Counted from the stretch's first letter, positions 27,483 through 36,184 are shown. The stretch is 64,000 nt of DNA from Christensenella timonensis (GCF_900087015.1 NZ_FLKP01000002.1:806001-870000); one strand, 5' to 3'. Notes: generated by a model not told the origin, from the sequence alone. A program made the numbers and translations.

Positions 27483-28538
27483 ATGAAGAAGATAATTTGT
27501 TTGATTTTAATAGCGGCTATGGCGGCCATTGGGCCCATCGGCTGTTCTTCCGGTGAAGACGCCGGTGGGCGGACGGTCGTTAATTTCCTCAACTGGGGGG
27601 ATTATATCGACCCGGAGGTGATCCCCATGTTTGAGGCGGAAAACCCGGATATCAAGGTCAATATGACGACGGTGCCCTCAAACGAGGAAATGTATGTGAT
27701 CGCGACCACGGAAGGGACGCAGATCGACATCGTTGTGCCGTCCGAATATATGATCCAGCGGCTGATGCTGGAAGACCGTCTCGCGGAGATCGACCATTCC
27801 AAGATGGAAAATTACCAGTATGTGGAAGACTTTGTCAAAACGTGTACCTATGACCCGGATGGGACATATTCCCTGCCATATACCTGGGGGACGTTTGGGA
27901 TACTCTATAATATCGCGATGACAGGCGAGGAGATCGACAGCTGGGACGCGCTGTTTGATCCCAAATACAAAAACCAGATACTGATGTACGACAGCATCCG
28001 AGACAGCATTGGGCTGGCGCTCATTAAGCTGGGCTATAGCGTGAATACGCGTGACCCGGAAAAGCTTGAAGAAGCTGCGGATTTGCTCGTTGCGCAAAAG
28101 CCGCTGGTGCTGGCGTACGGGACGGACGACCTGCGGATGACCATGACGAACGGCAGCGCGGCGCTCGCGCCCATGTATGCGGGCGACGCGGCATATTCCA
28201 TGGCGGACAACGAGGACTTGCGTTATGTGGTTCCCAAAGAAGGGGCGAATATTTTTGTGGACGGCATGTGTATTCTCAAAACGACGGATGCTTACGACGC
28301 GTCCCTGCGCTTTCTCGATTTTATGATGCGGCCGGACATTGCGGCCCTGAACGCCGAATATACGGGGTATTCCACGCCGGAGGACGCGGCGCTTGAGCTG
28401 GTGGATCCGGAGCTTTTGGATAATTACGCGTTCAATCCGCCCAAGGAAGACCTTGAGCATTGCGAATATTATGAATACCTGCCCAAAGAAATCCTGCGGC
28501 TGTACGAGGACGCATGGATGAAGGTAAAGATCGCATAA
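27483..28538 (+). CDS. potD: Polyamine-binding lipoprotein PotD
   Basis: 351 residues: lipoprotein signal (MKKIICLILIAAMAAIGPIGC, lipid-modified Cys21) and a type-II binding-protein fold starting VNFLNWGDYIDPEVIPMFE, with polyamine-pocket residues typical of PotD such as the aromatic LPYTWGTFGILYN and the acidic GTDDLRMTM. Completes the operon; the terminator follows directly. Confidence 0.94.
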   Translation: MKKIICLILIAAMAAIGPIGCSSGEDAGGRTVVNFLNWGDYIDPEVIPMFEAENPDIKVNMTTVPSNEEMYVIATTEGTQIDIVVPSEYMIQRLMLEDRLAEIDHSKMENYQYVEDFVKTCTYDPDGTYSLPYTWGTFGILYNIAMTGEEIDSWDALFDPKYKNQILMYDSIRDSIGLALIKLGYSVNTRDPEKLEEAADLLVAQKPLVLAYGTDDLRMTMTNGSAALAPMYAGDAAYSMADNEDLRYVVPKEGANIFVDGMCILKTTDAYDASLRFLDFMMRPDIAALNAEYTGYSTPEDAALELVDPELLDNYAFNPPKEDLEHCEYYEYLPKEILRLYEDAWMKVKIA

Positions 28539-28539
28539 C

Positions 28540-28571
28540 AAAAGGCATATCCTAACCGGATATGCCTTTTT
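28540..28571 (+). terminator. Intrinsic terminator after potD
   Basis: AAAAGGCATATCC / GGATATGCCTTTTT with a 5-base loop. The A/T symmetry allows use from both sides. Confidence 0.92.
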
Positions 28572-28591
28572 GATTTTATGGATAAATCGGT

Positions 28592-29212
28592 TTACCTGTT
28601 TTGCTGCCGCAGCTGCACATAGCGTTTGATCAGCTCGACGGAATTTTCGATACCGATACTGTCGCTGTTTAAAAGCAGGTGGTAGTTTTCCATCTGGCCC
28701 CACTTCATATCAGTATAATAATTGTAATAAGTCGCCCTTTTTTTATCGGATTTCAGGATAGCGTCCTTTAAGTTGGGCGCATCCAGATGATAGTCGTTTT
28801 TCGCGCGGTCGATGCGGTGGTCGATATCCGAATAAATAAAGATGTTAATGCAATTCGGGTTGTTGTTGAGTACATAATCCGCACACCGCCCTACAATGAC
28901 GCAGGAGCCCTTGGCGGCAACACTGCGGATGACGTCGGCCTGGATCAAAAACAGCTTGTCGTCGAGCGCAATATCCGTTCCCCAGGAGGATACGTTGCCG
29001 AACCCGGAGGAAAGATAATATAAAAATTTATTGTTTGCTTTCTCTTCGATATTCTCAAAGAATTCCTCGCCGTACCCGCTTTCCTTGGCTGCAAGGGTGA
29101 TCAGTTCTTTGTCGTAATAGGGAAGGGAGAGCGAATCCGCAACCTGTCTGCCGATGGAGCGCCCGCCGCTGGCAAATTGTCTTGAGATGGTGATGATGAT
29201 ATCGTTTTTCAT
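28592..29212 (-). CDS. Cytidylate-kinase-like P-loop protein
   Basis: 206 residues of the cytidylate kinase-like family (AAK6-type). The P-loop is degenerate: ISRQFASGGRSIGRQVA instead of the classical GxxGxGKS, as is usual in this family. VIVGRCADYVL and FIYSDIDHRIDRA (LID-like Arg pair) are also present. The substrate is unknown; many Clostridia carry it alone. AGGAGG lies 8 bases before the ATG. Divergent from the MATE gene. Confidence 0.85.
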   Translation of the reverse strand: MKNDIIITISRQFASGGRSIGRQVADSLSLPYYDKELITLAAKESGYGEEFFENIEEKANNKFLYYLSSGFGNVSSWGTDIALDDKLFLIQADVIRSVAAKGSCVIVGRCADYVLNNNPNCINIFIYSDIDHRIDRAKNDYHLDAPNLKDAILKSDKKRATYYNYYTDMKWGQMENYHLLLNSDSIGIENSVELIKRYVQLRQQNR

Positions 29213-29276
29213 AAAGCAAACCTCCTGTGAACAAATATATGTTGCGCGTATATAGAAAAATAACCTTTTGAGCTTG

Positions 29277-29305
29277 TTTACATTATGACCCTAATATGCT
29301 AAAAT
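29277..29305 (+). promoter_or_regulatory. Promoter of the second MATE gene
   Basis: TTTACA (29277-29282) and TAAAAT (29300-29305) with a 17-base spacer. Confidence 0.6.
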
Positions 29306-29335
29306 GTCAATTTGCGGAGAGGAGAGAAGGACTTT

Positions 29336-30730
29336 ATGGGGGAAATCAAAGAGAATAAAATGGGCGTCATGCCCATCAAGAAATTATTGGTCACGATGTC
29401 GCTGCCCATCATGATCTCCATGTTGGTGCAGGCGTTATATAATGTTGTGGATAGCGTTTTTGTAGGGCAGTACAGCGAAAATGCTTTTGCGGCGGTGTCG
29501 CTTGCATTCCCGGTGCAGATGCTTATCATTGCCGTAGCGGTCGGGACAGGCGTGGGTATGAATTCGCTGGTTTCGCGCCGGCTGGGGGAAAAGAAATTCG
29601 AGGATGCGAACGCAGGCGTTTCGACGGGAATTTTTTTAGGAATGATAAGCTGGGCCGCTTTTGTGGTGTTCGGGCTGTTCTTTTCGCGTGTGTTTTTTGA
29701 GGCGTTTACTGCGGGGATGGACGGCGGCGCGGAGATCGCGGAAATGGGTACGCAATATATTTCGATCTGCTCCATTTTTTCTTTCGGCGTATTTATCCAG
29801 ATCATGTGCGAACGTATTATGCAATCTACGGGTGTTACGATCTACAATATGGTTACGCAAATCACGGGGGCGGCCATCAACATCATACTTGACCCGATTT
29901 TGATATTCGGCCTCGGGCCTTTCCCGGAGATGGGTGCGGCGGGCGCTGCTATCGCCACCGTAGTCGGCCAGATCGTAGCCATGTGCCTGTGCCTGTATTT
30001 TACCAATACAAAAATTAAGGAAGTAAAAATCAAGCTGCGCGGATTCCGGCCCCAAAAGAGGATCGTGGGCGAGATATACAAGGTAGGCGTGCCCTCCATC
30101 ATCATGCAGGCGATCACCTCTGTCATGATCGTGGGTTTCAATTTTATCCTCGTTGGTTTTTCAGCGGCGGCGGTCTCCGTATTGGGTGCGTATTTCAAGC
30201 TGCAGTCGTTTATCTTCCTGCCGGTACTGGGTCTTACCAACGGACTGATACCGATCGTTGCCTACAATTACGGCGCGCGGCATAAGCAAAGGATCATAGA
30301 TGTGATACGGTTCGCGACGATCCTTGCCGTCATCATCATGATCATCGGCATGTTGGTCTTCCAACTGTTCCCGGATGCGCTGCTTATGATGTTCAACGCG
30401 ACTGAGGCTATGCTTAAGATTGGCGCCAATGCGCTGCGGATTATTAGCCTCTGCTTCGCGTTTGCGGGTGTGGGCATCGTGTTTTCCTCGGTGTTCCAGG
30501 CAGTCGGCAACGGAATGCTGAGCATGATCGTATCGCTGTGCCGACAGCTGGTTGTGATCCTGCCGGTGGCGTATCTGCTTTCCCTGCTGGGCGACGTGAA
30601 CGATGTGTGGTACGCTTTCCCCATAGCGGAATGTGTGTCGCTTATATTGAGTATCATATTCTACCGCTACGTGTATAGAAAATATCTCAAAGACTTAAAC
30701 AATCCGCTGGCGGAAGTGCCGGGGATGTAG
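29336..30730 (+). CDS. MATE-family efflux transporter
   Basis: 464 residues with about 12 membrane segments. Typical start MPIKKLLVTMSLPIMISMLVQALYNVVDSVFVGQYSENAFAAVSLAFP, an internal repeat beginning near residue 230, GARHKQRI after NYGA, and a helix-rich C-terminus. The ATG at 29336 is six bases after AAGGA. Distinct from the MATE gene at 5570 in sequence; no regulator is adjacent, so substrate and control are unknown. Confidence 0.92.
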   Translation: MGEIKENKMGVMPIKKLLVTMSLPIMISMLVQALYNVVDSVFVGQYSENAFAAVSLAFPVQMLIIAVAVGTGVGMNSLVSRRLGEKKFEDANAGVSTGIFLGMISWAAFVVFGLFFSRVFFEAFTAGMDGGAEIAEMGTQYISICSIFSFGVFIQIMCERIMQSTGVTIYNMVTQITGAAINIILDPILIFGLGPFPEMGAAGAAIATVVGQIVAMCLCLYFTNTKIKEVKIKLRGFRPQKRIVGEIYKVGVPSIIMQAITSVMIVGFNFILVGFSAAAVSVLGAYFKLQSFIFLPVLGLTNGLIPIVAYNYGARHKQRIIDVIRFATILAVIIMIIGMLVFQLFPDALLMMFNATEAMLKIGANALRIISLCFAFAGVGIVFSSVFQAVGNGMLSMIVSLCRQLVVILPVAYLLSLLGDVNDVWYAFPIAECVSLILSIIFYRYVYRKYLKDLNNPLAEVPGM

Positions 30731-30803
30731 GGAAATGTTTTTACGGGCTTTGTTTGTGTTATAATGATAAGGGAAAGAATGACAACAAAACGAGGTGAAC
30801 AAA

Positions 30804-31919
30804 ATGGTAGATGAAAGAATCAAACAATTATGCCATACGCTGGTGAATTATTCGTGCGGCGTGAAAAAAGGCGATAAGGTGCTGGTCGATGTTTCCGGCT
30901 GTGACGACGAACTCACGGAAGAATTGATCAGGGAAGTATATGCGGCAGGTGGATTGCCGTACTTTGATACGCCGCATAACAGGGTGCAGCGTCAGTGGCT
31001 GATGAAGGCGACCAAAGAACAGATCGAGGATATTACCAAATGGGGCAGCGCGCGTATGAAGGAAATGCAGGCGTATATTGCTTTCCGCGGCGGGGACAAT
31101 GCAACGGAAATGGCGGACGTCCCTGCGGATAAGATGGAGCTTTACCAGTCGATTTATTCCAAACAGGTGCACCACGAGCTGCGCGTGAAGAAGACCAACT
31201 GGGTGATCCTGCGTTATCCTACCCCTTCCATGGCACAGCAGGCGGGAATGAGCACGGAAGCGTTTGAGGATTTCTATTTTGACGTGTGCAACCTGGACTA
31301 TGGCAAAATGTCCAAGGCCATGGATCCGCTTGCGGCACTAATGGATAAAACGGATAAGGTCCATATCAAAGGGCCGGATACCGACATTACATTCTCGATC
31401 AAAGGCATCGGTTCTGTGAAATGCGACGGGCATATGAATGTGCCGGACGGGGAGGTGTATACGGCGCCGGTCAAAGACAGCGTCAATGGGCGTATCACCT
31501 ACAATACGCCATCCTTTCACCAGGGTTTTAAGTTTGAAAACGTAAGCCTGTTGTTTAGGGACGGAAAGATTATCGAGGCCACGAGCAACGACAATGAGCG
31601 GATCAACAAAATATTCGACACAGATGAAGGCGCGCGTTACGTTGGTGAGTTCTCGTTTGGGCTGAACCCCTACATCAACCAATCCATGGGAGATATCCTG
31701 TTCGACGAAAAGATCGCTGGTTCCATGCATTTTACGCCGGGCAGCTGTTATGACGATGCGTACAATGGAAATGAAAGTGCGGTACATTGGGATCTGGTAC
31801 TCGTCCAGACGCCGGAAATGGGCGGCGGCGAGATTTGGTTCGACGACGTCCTCATTCGTAAAGATGGGACGTTCGTGCCAGATGAACTGAAAGGCTTGAA
31901 TCCTGAAAACCTGAAATAA
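30804..31919 (+). CDS. M29-family metallo-aminopeptidase
   Basis: 371 residues. Family features: N-terminal fold with KKGDKVLVDVSG, GMSTEAFEDFYFDVCNLDY, the metal ligands in DGHMNVPDGEVYTAPV (Glu) and GARYVGEFSFGLNP (Glu), MHFTPGSCY (His) and SAVHWDLVL (His, Asp). Releases N-terminal amino acids from peptides in the cytosol. The ATG at 30804 has CGAGGTG upstream; TATAAT at 30760-30765 is a likely -10 box. Confidence 0.92.
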   Translation: MVDERIKQLCHTLVNYSCGVKKGDKVLVDVSGCDDELTEELIREVYAAGGLPYFDTPHNRVQRQWLMKATKEQIEDITKWGSARMKEMQAYIAFRGGDNATEMADVPADKMELYQSIYSKQVHHELRVKKTNWVILRYPTPSMAQQAGMSTEAFEDFYFDVCNLDYGKMSKAMDPLAALMDKTDKVHIKGPDTDITFSIKGIGSVKCDGHMNVPDGEVYTAPVKDSVNGRITYNTPSFHQGFKFENVSLLFRDGKIIEATSNDNERINKIFDTDEGARYVGEFSFGLNPYINQSMGDILFDEKIAGSMHFTPGSCYDDAYNGNESAVHWDLVLVQTPEMGGGEIWFDDVLIRKDGTFVPDELKGLNPENLK

Positions 31920-31927
31920 AGAATCGG

Positions 31928-31956
31928 GGCGCATGCGGGACGGCATGCGCCTTTTT
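31928..31956 (+). terminator. Intrinsic terminator after the M29 gene
   Basis: GGCGCATGC, loop GGGACG, GCATGCGCC, TTTTT. The galE ribosome binding site begins 5 bases later, so galE needs read-through or a promoter inside this stretch. Confidence 0.88.
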
Positions 31957-31968
31957 GCGGGGGAACCT

Positions 31969-32979
31969 ATGAAGAATATATTGGTGACGGGTGGTGCAGG
32001 CTATATTGGCAGCCATATCTGTGTGGAACTCTTGAATCAGGGATACGGTGCCATTGTGATGGACAATCTTTGCAACAGCAGTAAAAAGGCGCTTGCGCGG
32101 GTAGAAGAGATCACAGGGAAACGCGTTAAATTCTATGAAGCGGATATCCGCGAGAAAAGTGCGTTCGACGAGATTTTTACAAGTAACGATATCTATGGTG
32201 TGATCCATATGGCGGGCCTTAAGGCGGTAGGGGAATCGGTCAAGGAACCCCTTGCGTATTTTGACAACAACATCGGCGGAACGATCGTACTGCTGGAGGC
32301 CATGAAAAAACGCCGGGTCAAGCGCATGATATTCAGTTCTTCTGCGACGGTGTATGACCTGGGGGGGGAAGAATGCTTGAAAGAAACCTCCCCACTTGGA
32401 AATTCAACGAGCCCTTATGGACGCACGAAATCTGTGATTGAGCAGATGCTTACTGATATTTATGCTTCGGATAATGTATGGTCCATTGTGATGCTGCGGT
32501 ATTTTAATCCGATCGGGGCACACAAAAGCGGATTGATCGGTGAAAATCCCAAGGGGATACCCAACAACCTGATGCCATATATCACACAGGTGGCAGTAGG
32601 CAAGCGCGAACGCGTTAATGTGTTTGGGGGAGATTACAATACGCCTGATGGTACATGCGTCCGCGATTATATCCACGTGATGGATCTTGCGGACGGGCAT
32701 ATCAAAGCCATTCGGAAGTTTGAGGAAACAGGACTGTTTGTTTATAATCTGGGAACCGGCTGTCCGCAAAGTGTTTTGGAAGTAATACACGCATTTGAAC
32801 GTGCGAACGACCTGCAGATTCAATATGCCATTGCTCCCCGCCGTGCAGGCGACGCTGCTAAATACTATGCCAATGCGGATAAAGCAGGTGAGGAACTCGG
32901 CTGGAAAGCGACAAGAAGTATTGAAGATATGTGCCGTGACAGTTGGAACTGGCAGAGTAAGAACCCGGACGGGTATTGA
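31969..32979 (+). CDS. galE: UDP-glucose 4-epimerase
   Basis: 336 residues of the extended SDR family. NAD motif TGGAGYIGSH, catalytic Ser in SSSATVY, Tyr150 and Lys154 in SPYGRTKSV, and LRYFNPIGAHKSGLIGEN. Interconverts UDP-glucose and UDP-galactose for galactose use and for surface glycans. The ATG at 31969 has GGGGGAACC upstream. Its terminator has been split by an insertion sequence (see 33009-34348). Confidence 0.95.
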   Translation: MKNILVTGGAGYIGSHICVELLNQGYGAIVMDNLCNSSKKALARVEEITGKRVKFYEADIREKSAFDEIFTSNDIYGVIHMAGLKAVGESVKEPLAYFDNNIGGTIVLLEAMKKRRVKRMIFSSSATVYDLGGEECLKETSPLGNSTSPYGRTKSVIEQMLTDIYASDNVWSIVMLRYFNPIGAHKSGLIGENPKGIPNNLMPYITQVAVGKRERVNVFGGDYNTPDGTCVRDYIHVMDLADGHIKAIRKFEETGLFVYNLGTGCPQSVLEVIHAFERANDLQIQYAIAPRRAGDAAKYYANADKAGEELGWKATRSIEDMCRDSWNWQSKNPDGY

Positions 32980-32990
32980 TCGAGGTAATA

Positions 32991-33008
32991 AAAAAGCCCC
33001 TTGCATCT
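32991..33008 (+). terminator. Left half of an interrupted bidirectional terminator (galE side)
   Basis: The 14-base arm AAAAAGCCCCTTGC and the loop ATCT. Its partner arm GCAAAGGGCTTTTT now lies at 34353-34366, after the insertion sequence and a second copy of ATCT. Joined, they make a 14-base stem with one mismatch and a 4-base loop. Confidence 0.85.
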
Positions 33009-33049
33009 GTGAACTAGTCAAGCTAAAGTAGACATAAGAAAACGAAAAA

Positions 33050-33889
33050 TCAAAAGCCTTGTTCAGATTTAAATTGAACAGGGCTTTTGTAGTTAAGAGC
33101 AAAAGCCGGCCTCGAGCTGTTGTAATAATAGACAAAGTCATTAAGAGTAGCCTGTAAATCATTACATCGATGCAGCTTAAAATCCCAATACATCTCTTGC
33201 TTGATCCAGCCGTTAATTGCCTCAATAATTGGATTGTCGGTGGGAGTTCCGACTCGCGACATCGAACGAAGCAGGGTATACTGCTGGTGCGCCTTGGCAA
33301 ATGCTCTTGATGCGTAGACGCTGCCTTGGTCTGTATAGAGGATGACCGGATCGGAGTGCTCTTGCATTCTTTGCTTCAGGTCATCCAGGCATTTGAAATA
33401 TGGTTTTGTACCACCCATCCTGCGAGCCAGGTGATGACAAAGGATTTCGTTGTTAAAGGTGTCAAGGATATACACCCACTCGTACCATTTACCCTTGTGC
33501 CGAAGGCGGGTCATATCTGAAACAACCAACTCCAAAGGACGTTTTGCATTCCAATTTCCTTTAACCATATTGGGATAGGTGTTGTGCTCCACTCCGGAAT
33601 TAACGTATTTAGGCCGCCGAAGAACGGAACGAATGCCAGCTTGTTTGCAACATTTATGGGCCAGCTTGTCGCTGAACGACCAGCCTGTCTGACAGCGCAG
33701 GATTACCGCTAAACGATGATACCCGTAAGAAGGATACCGACTATGCACTTCCTGTAAAAGTTGAGTGAGCAGCTGCCTGTTATGTTCGTAGCGATTGGGT
33801 TTGCCTTTCCGTTGCTGCCATTTGTAGTAACCCGAGCGATTTACCCCCATCAATGCACAAAGAAACTGTACCGTATACTCTTCGCTCAT
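33050..33889 (-). CDS. IS3-family transposase OrfB (integrase core)
   Basis: 279 residues with an HTH_21 segment (HSRYPSYGYHRLAVIL) and the rve/DDE core: VVSDMTRLRH (Asp), ILYTDQGSVYAS (Asp) and the Glu in DNPIIEAINGWIKQEMYWD. All three catalytic residues are intact. The ATG overlaps the orfA stop (ATGA). Whether it is made separately by coupling or as an OrfAB fusion cannot be decided; there is no long A-run at the junction. Confidence 0.92.
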   Translation of the reverse strand: MSEEYTVQFLCALMGVNRSGYYKWQQRKGKPNRYEHNRQLLTQLLQEVHSRYPSYGYHRLAVILRCQTGWSFSDKLAHKCCKQAGIRSVLRRPKYVNSGVEHNTYPNMVKGNWNAKRPLELVVSDMTRLRHKGKWYEWVYILDTFNNEILCHHLARRMGGTKPYFKCLDDLKQRMQEHSDPVILYTDQGSVYASRAFAKAHQQYTLLRSMSRVGTPTDNPIIEAINGWIKQEMYWDFKLHRCNDLQATLNDFVYYYNSSRPAFALNYKSPVQFKSEQGF

Positions 33890-34269
33890 TTCTTCGATGA
33901 TTTGATATTCACACCGCTTAAAGTAACGAACTCCTTGTTTGCACCACTCCCTTCTACCCGATATCCGTTTTTTAAGCGGGCTATCTCCACTTTCTGCTTG
34001 GCTACTACCAGCCTCAATTTTTCAACCTCAGAAAGACTTTTGCTGGTGTGCAGCGCCGAAAAACGATTGCCCGATGGTCTTTTATTCTCAAGACCCTTTT
34101 CCCCGGACTCCATATATCTTTTTGTCCATTCAAACAGTAGCCTGTCAGAGATACCTGCCTGTAGTGCAAATTTGTGTCTGCCCATGCCGCTTCCCAGATA
34201 TCTACGAACAACATCGGCTTTTTCTTCCATTGTCCATTTTCGATTCTTTCCGCCTTTTGGTCTTCCCAT
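33886..34269 (-). CDS. IS3-family transposase OrfA (helix-turn-helix)
   Basis: 127 residues from the ATG at 34269, six bases after GAGGTG; a GTG at 34278 lies inside that site. Contains a helix-turn-helix (MEEKADVVRRYLGSGMGRHKFALQAGISDRLLFEWTKRY) and a leucine-zipper-like end (SEVEKLRLVVAKQKVEIARLKNGY), the usual OrfA layout. Confidence 0.88.
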   Translation of the reverse strand: MGRPKGGKNRKWTMEEKADVVRRYLGSGMGRHKFALQAGISDRLLFEWTKRYMESGEKGLENKRPSGNRFSALHTSKSLSEVEKLRLVVAKQKVEIARLKNGYRVEGSGANKEFVTLSGVNIKSSKK

Positions 34270-34300
34270 TGTTTTCACCTCATCTCTATTCTACATAAAA

Positions 34301-34332
34301 AAAGTAGACACGGCTTTTTTCGTGTCTACTTT
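34301..34332. repeat. Perfect hairpin at the transposase-promoter end of the IS
   Basis: AAAGTAGACACG (34301-34312) and CGTGTCTACTTT (34321-34332) with an 8-base loop GCTTTTTT. The outer arm is part of the terminal inverted repeat. It could block outside transcription from entering the transposase genes. Confidence 0.75.
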
Positions 34333-34348
34333 AAGGTTACTACTTCAC

Positions 34349-34366
34349 ATCTGCAAAGGGCTTTTT
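34349..34366 (-). terminator. Right half of the interrupted bidirectional terminator (fba side)
   Basis: ATCT plus GCAAAGGGCTTTTT, partner of the arm at 32991-33004. It begins 13 bases after the fba stop on the minus strand and no longer has its complementary arm nearby. Confidence 0.8.
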
Positions 34367-34378
34367 ATTACGTTAAAT

Positions 34379-35308
34379 TCAAGCCTTATTGTCGCAGCCG
34401 AGGACATCTACGATCTTGTGTGCAACCATTGCCTTGATCGCTTCACGCGCAGGTTTTAGGTACTGGCGGGGATCAAAATCAGCCGGATGCTCCGCAAAGT
34501 GCTTGCGGATCGTTCCTGTCATTGCAAGGCGAAGGTCGGAATCGATGTTGATCTTGCAAACAGCACTTTCCGCAGCCTTACGCAGCAGGTTTTCCGGAAC
34601 GCCCTGTGCGCCGGGCATGTCGCCGCCGTATTTGTTGATCATTTCGACAAACTCAGGAATAACGGAAGAAGCCCCATGCAGGACGATCGGAAAACCGGGA
34701 AGAATTTTTGTTACTTCCTCGAGGATATCGAAGCGCAATTTGGGTTCGCCTTTGAACTTAAACGCACCATGGCTTGTACCGATTGCGATCGCGAGGCTGT
34801 CAACGCCCGTTTTGCTCGAAAACTCATAAACTTCTTCCGGCCTGGTGTAGGAAGAATCCTCATGGGATACCTTTACTTCGTCTTCCACGCCGGCAAGTCG
34901 GCCGAGCTCACCTTCGACAACGACGCCGCGGTCATGCGCATATTCCACCACGCGTTTGGTAACAGCGATGTTCTCCTCAAAGGGAAGATGGGAACCGTCG
35001 ATCATAACAGATGTAAAGCCGCTGTCAATACAGGATTTGCACGTTTCAAAGCTGTCGCCGTGATCGAGATGCAGGCAGATCGGAAGACCGGTATCTTCAA
35101 GAGCGGCCTCCACCAGCTTCGTGAGATAAATCGGGTTTGCATAATTACGCGCACCCTTGGAAACCTGCAGGATCAGCGGCGCGTTGAGCTCTTTCGCAGC
35201 CTCGGTGATCCCCTGGATGATCTCCATGTTGTTCACGTTGAAAGCGCCGATGGCGTAACCGCCGTCATACGCTTTCTTGAACATTTCCGTCGTGGTAACT
35301 AATGGCAT
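34379..35308 (-). CDS. fba: Class II fructose-1,6-bisphosphate aldolase
   Basis: 309 residues. Zinc ligands in LHLDHGDS and later GTSHGAF and VLHGASS; catalytic Asp within HLDHG. VMIDGSHLPFEENI and KINIDSDLRLAMTG are the phosphate-binding segments. Splits fructose-1,6-bisphosphate in glycolysis. AAGGAGG upstream of the ATG. Originally convergent with galE across a shared terminator that is now split by an IS. Confidence 0.96.
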   Translation of the reverse strand: MPLVTTTEMFKKAYDGGYAIGAFNVNNMEIIQGITEAAKELNAPLILQVSKGARNYANPIYLTKLVEAALEDTGLPICLHLDHGDSFETCKSCIDSGFTSVMIDGSHLPFEENIAVTKRVVEYAHDRGVVVEGELGRLAGVEDEVKVSHEDSSYTRPEEVYEFSSKTGVDSLAIAIGTSHGAFKFKGEPKLRFDILEEVTKILPGFPIVLHGASSVIPEFVEMINKYGGDMPGAQGVPENLLRKAAESAVCKINIDSDLRLAMTGTIRKHFAEHPADFDPRQYLKPAREAIKAMVAHKIVDVLGCDNKA

Positions 35309-35353
35309 GACAAAATCCTCCTTAAAAATATTGATACATGCTAAGACAAAATT

Positions 35354-35382
35354 ATTATACTATTTGATGGGCAAAATAACAA
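35354..35382 (-). promoter_or_regulatory. Promoter of fba
   Basis: On the minus strand TTGTTA (35382-35377) and a perfect TATAAT (35359-35354), spacer 17 bases. Confidence 0.7.
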
Positions 35383-35417
35383 CCGCTCAAACAGGGAAAT
35401 GTTCATGAAAAGGACTA

Positions 35418-35446
35418 TTGACAGACGAAAAGTAAAAAAGTAGCAT
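35418..35446 (+). promoter_or_regulatory. Promoter of the small transporter pair
   Basis: TTGACA (35418-35423) and TAGCAT (35441-35446), spacer 17 bases. Confidence 0.55.
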
Positions 35447-35472
35447 AGAATATGCTGAGGAGGATATGGCGA

Positions 35473-35838
35473 ATGGAGCAAACTACAAAAAAAGCAGGAT
35501 GGCGCAGTGTCGTCTTCTTGCAGCTGATCATCATTGTCTATACATTTTCCGGCGTATTTGGGAAGATGGCGACAAATGGAAATGAGTTTATGTCCGCGCT
35601 GTTTATCCTGTATGTCGTTTTGGATGTGGCGGTGTTGGGCGTATATGCGTTGCTTTGGCAGCAGGCGCTGAAGAAGTTTGATCTGCATGTTGCCTATGCA
35701 AACCGGTCGCTGGCCACAATATGGTCGATGGTATGGGCGGCGCTTATTTTTCAGGAAAGGATTACCGTGTACAACGTAATCGGTACGGCTTTGATTATTG
35801 CGGGCGCGATGTTGGTGAATACAGATGTTGAGCATTAG
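35473..35838 (+). CDS. Small 4-TM DMT-superfamily protein, first of a pair
   Basis: 121 residues with four hydrophobic segments (SVVFLQLIIIVYTFSGVF, FMSALFILYVVLDVAVLGVYALL, SLATIWSMVWAALIF, VYNVIGTALIIAGAMLV) and an EamA-like end with the short FQERIT loop. The ATG at 35473 is 9 bases after GAGGAGG. It overlaps the next gene by 14 bases, and both encode half-size transporters of the EmrE/ArnE/ArnF kind, so they may form a heterodimer. The substrate is unknown. Confidence 0.8.
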   Translation: MEQTTKKAGWRSVVFLQLIIIVYTFSGVFGKMATNGNEFMSALFILYVVLDVAVLGVYALLWQQALKKFDLHVAYANRSLATIWSMVWAALIFQERITVYNVIGTALIIAGAMLVNTDVEH

Positions 35839-36166
35839 TAGTTTTGTTATTATGTTATGCGGCGTAACGATTGCCGCTTTTTCGCAAATTTTGTTGAAGA
35901 CCAGTGCCAATATCGAGCACGGCGGTTTCTGGAAGCAATATCTGAATTGGCGCGTTATTTTAGGCTATGTGATGCTTCTGGTTTCGATGCTGTTTGCCGT
36001 TTGGGCATATACGGGGATGGATTACAAATACGGCCCGGCAATCGAATCGGTGGGATTTGTTATAGTTGCAGTATTAAGCTGCGTAATCCTGAAAGAAAAA
36101 TTGACGAAAAAAAAGATTATTGGAAATATTTTGATCGTTGCCGGACTGGTGGTTTTCTGCTTGTGA
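35825..36166 (+). CDS. Small 4-TM DMT-superfamily protein, second of a pair
   Basis: 113 residues, four membrane segments; pattern SQILLKTSA in helix 1 and the helix-4 loop LKEKLTKKKIIGNILIVAGLVVF as in ArnE/ArnF lipid-linked aminosugar flippase subunits and EmrE. No active-site Glu of EmrE type is seen in helix 1, arguing against a simple multidrug pump. Works most likely with the overlapping upstream gene. Confidence 0.82.
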   Translation: MLSISSFVIMLCGVTIAAFSQILLKTSANIEHGGFWKQYLNWRVILGYVMLLVSMLFAVWAYTGMDYKYGPAIESVGFVIVAVLSCVILKEKLTKKKIIGNILIVAGLVVFCL

Positions 36167-36184
36167 AAAAGTGGGCGAAAGCTG

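Larger units (their letters stand above)
33009..34348 (-). mobile_element. IS3-family insertion sequence, 1340 bp
   Basis: Bounded by imperfect inverted repeats that both start GTGAA and share TAAAGTAGACA (33009-33034 and 34348-34323, about 21 of 26 matching). The flanks are 4-base direct repeats ATCT (33005-33008 and 34349-34352). It carries orfA and orfB on the minus strand. The insertion point is the loop of the galE/fba terminator. Confidence 0.92.
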
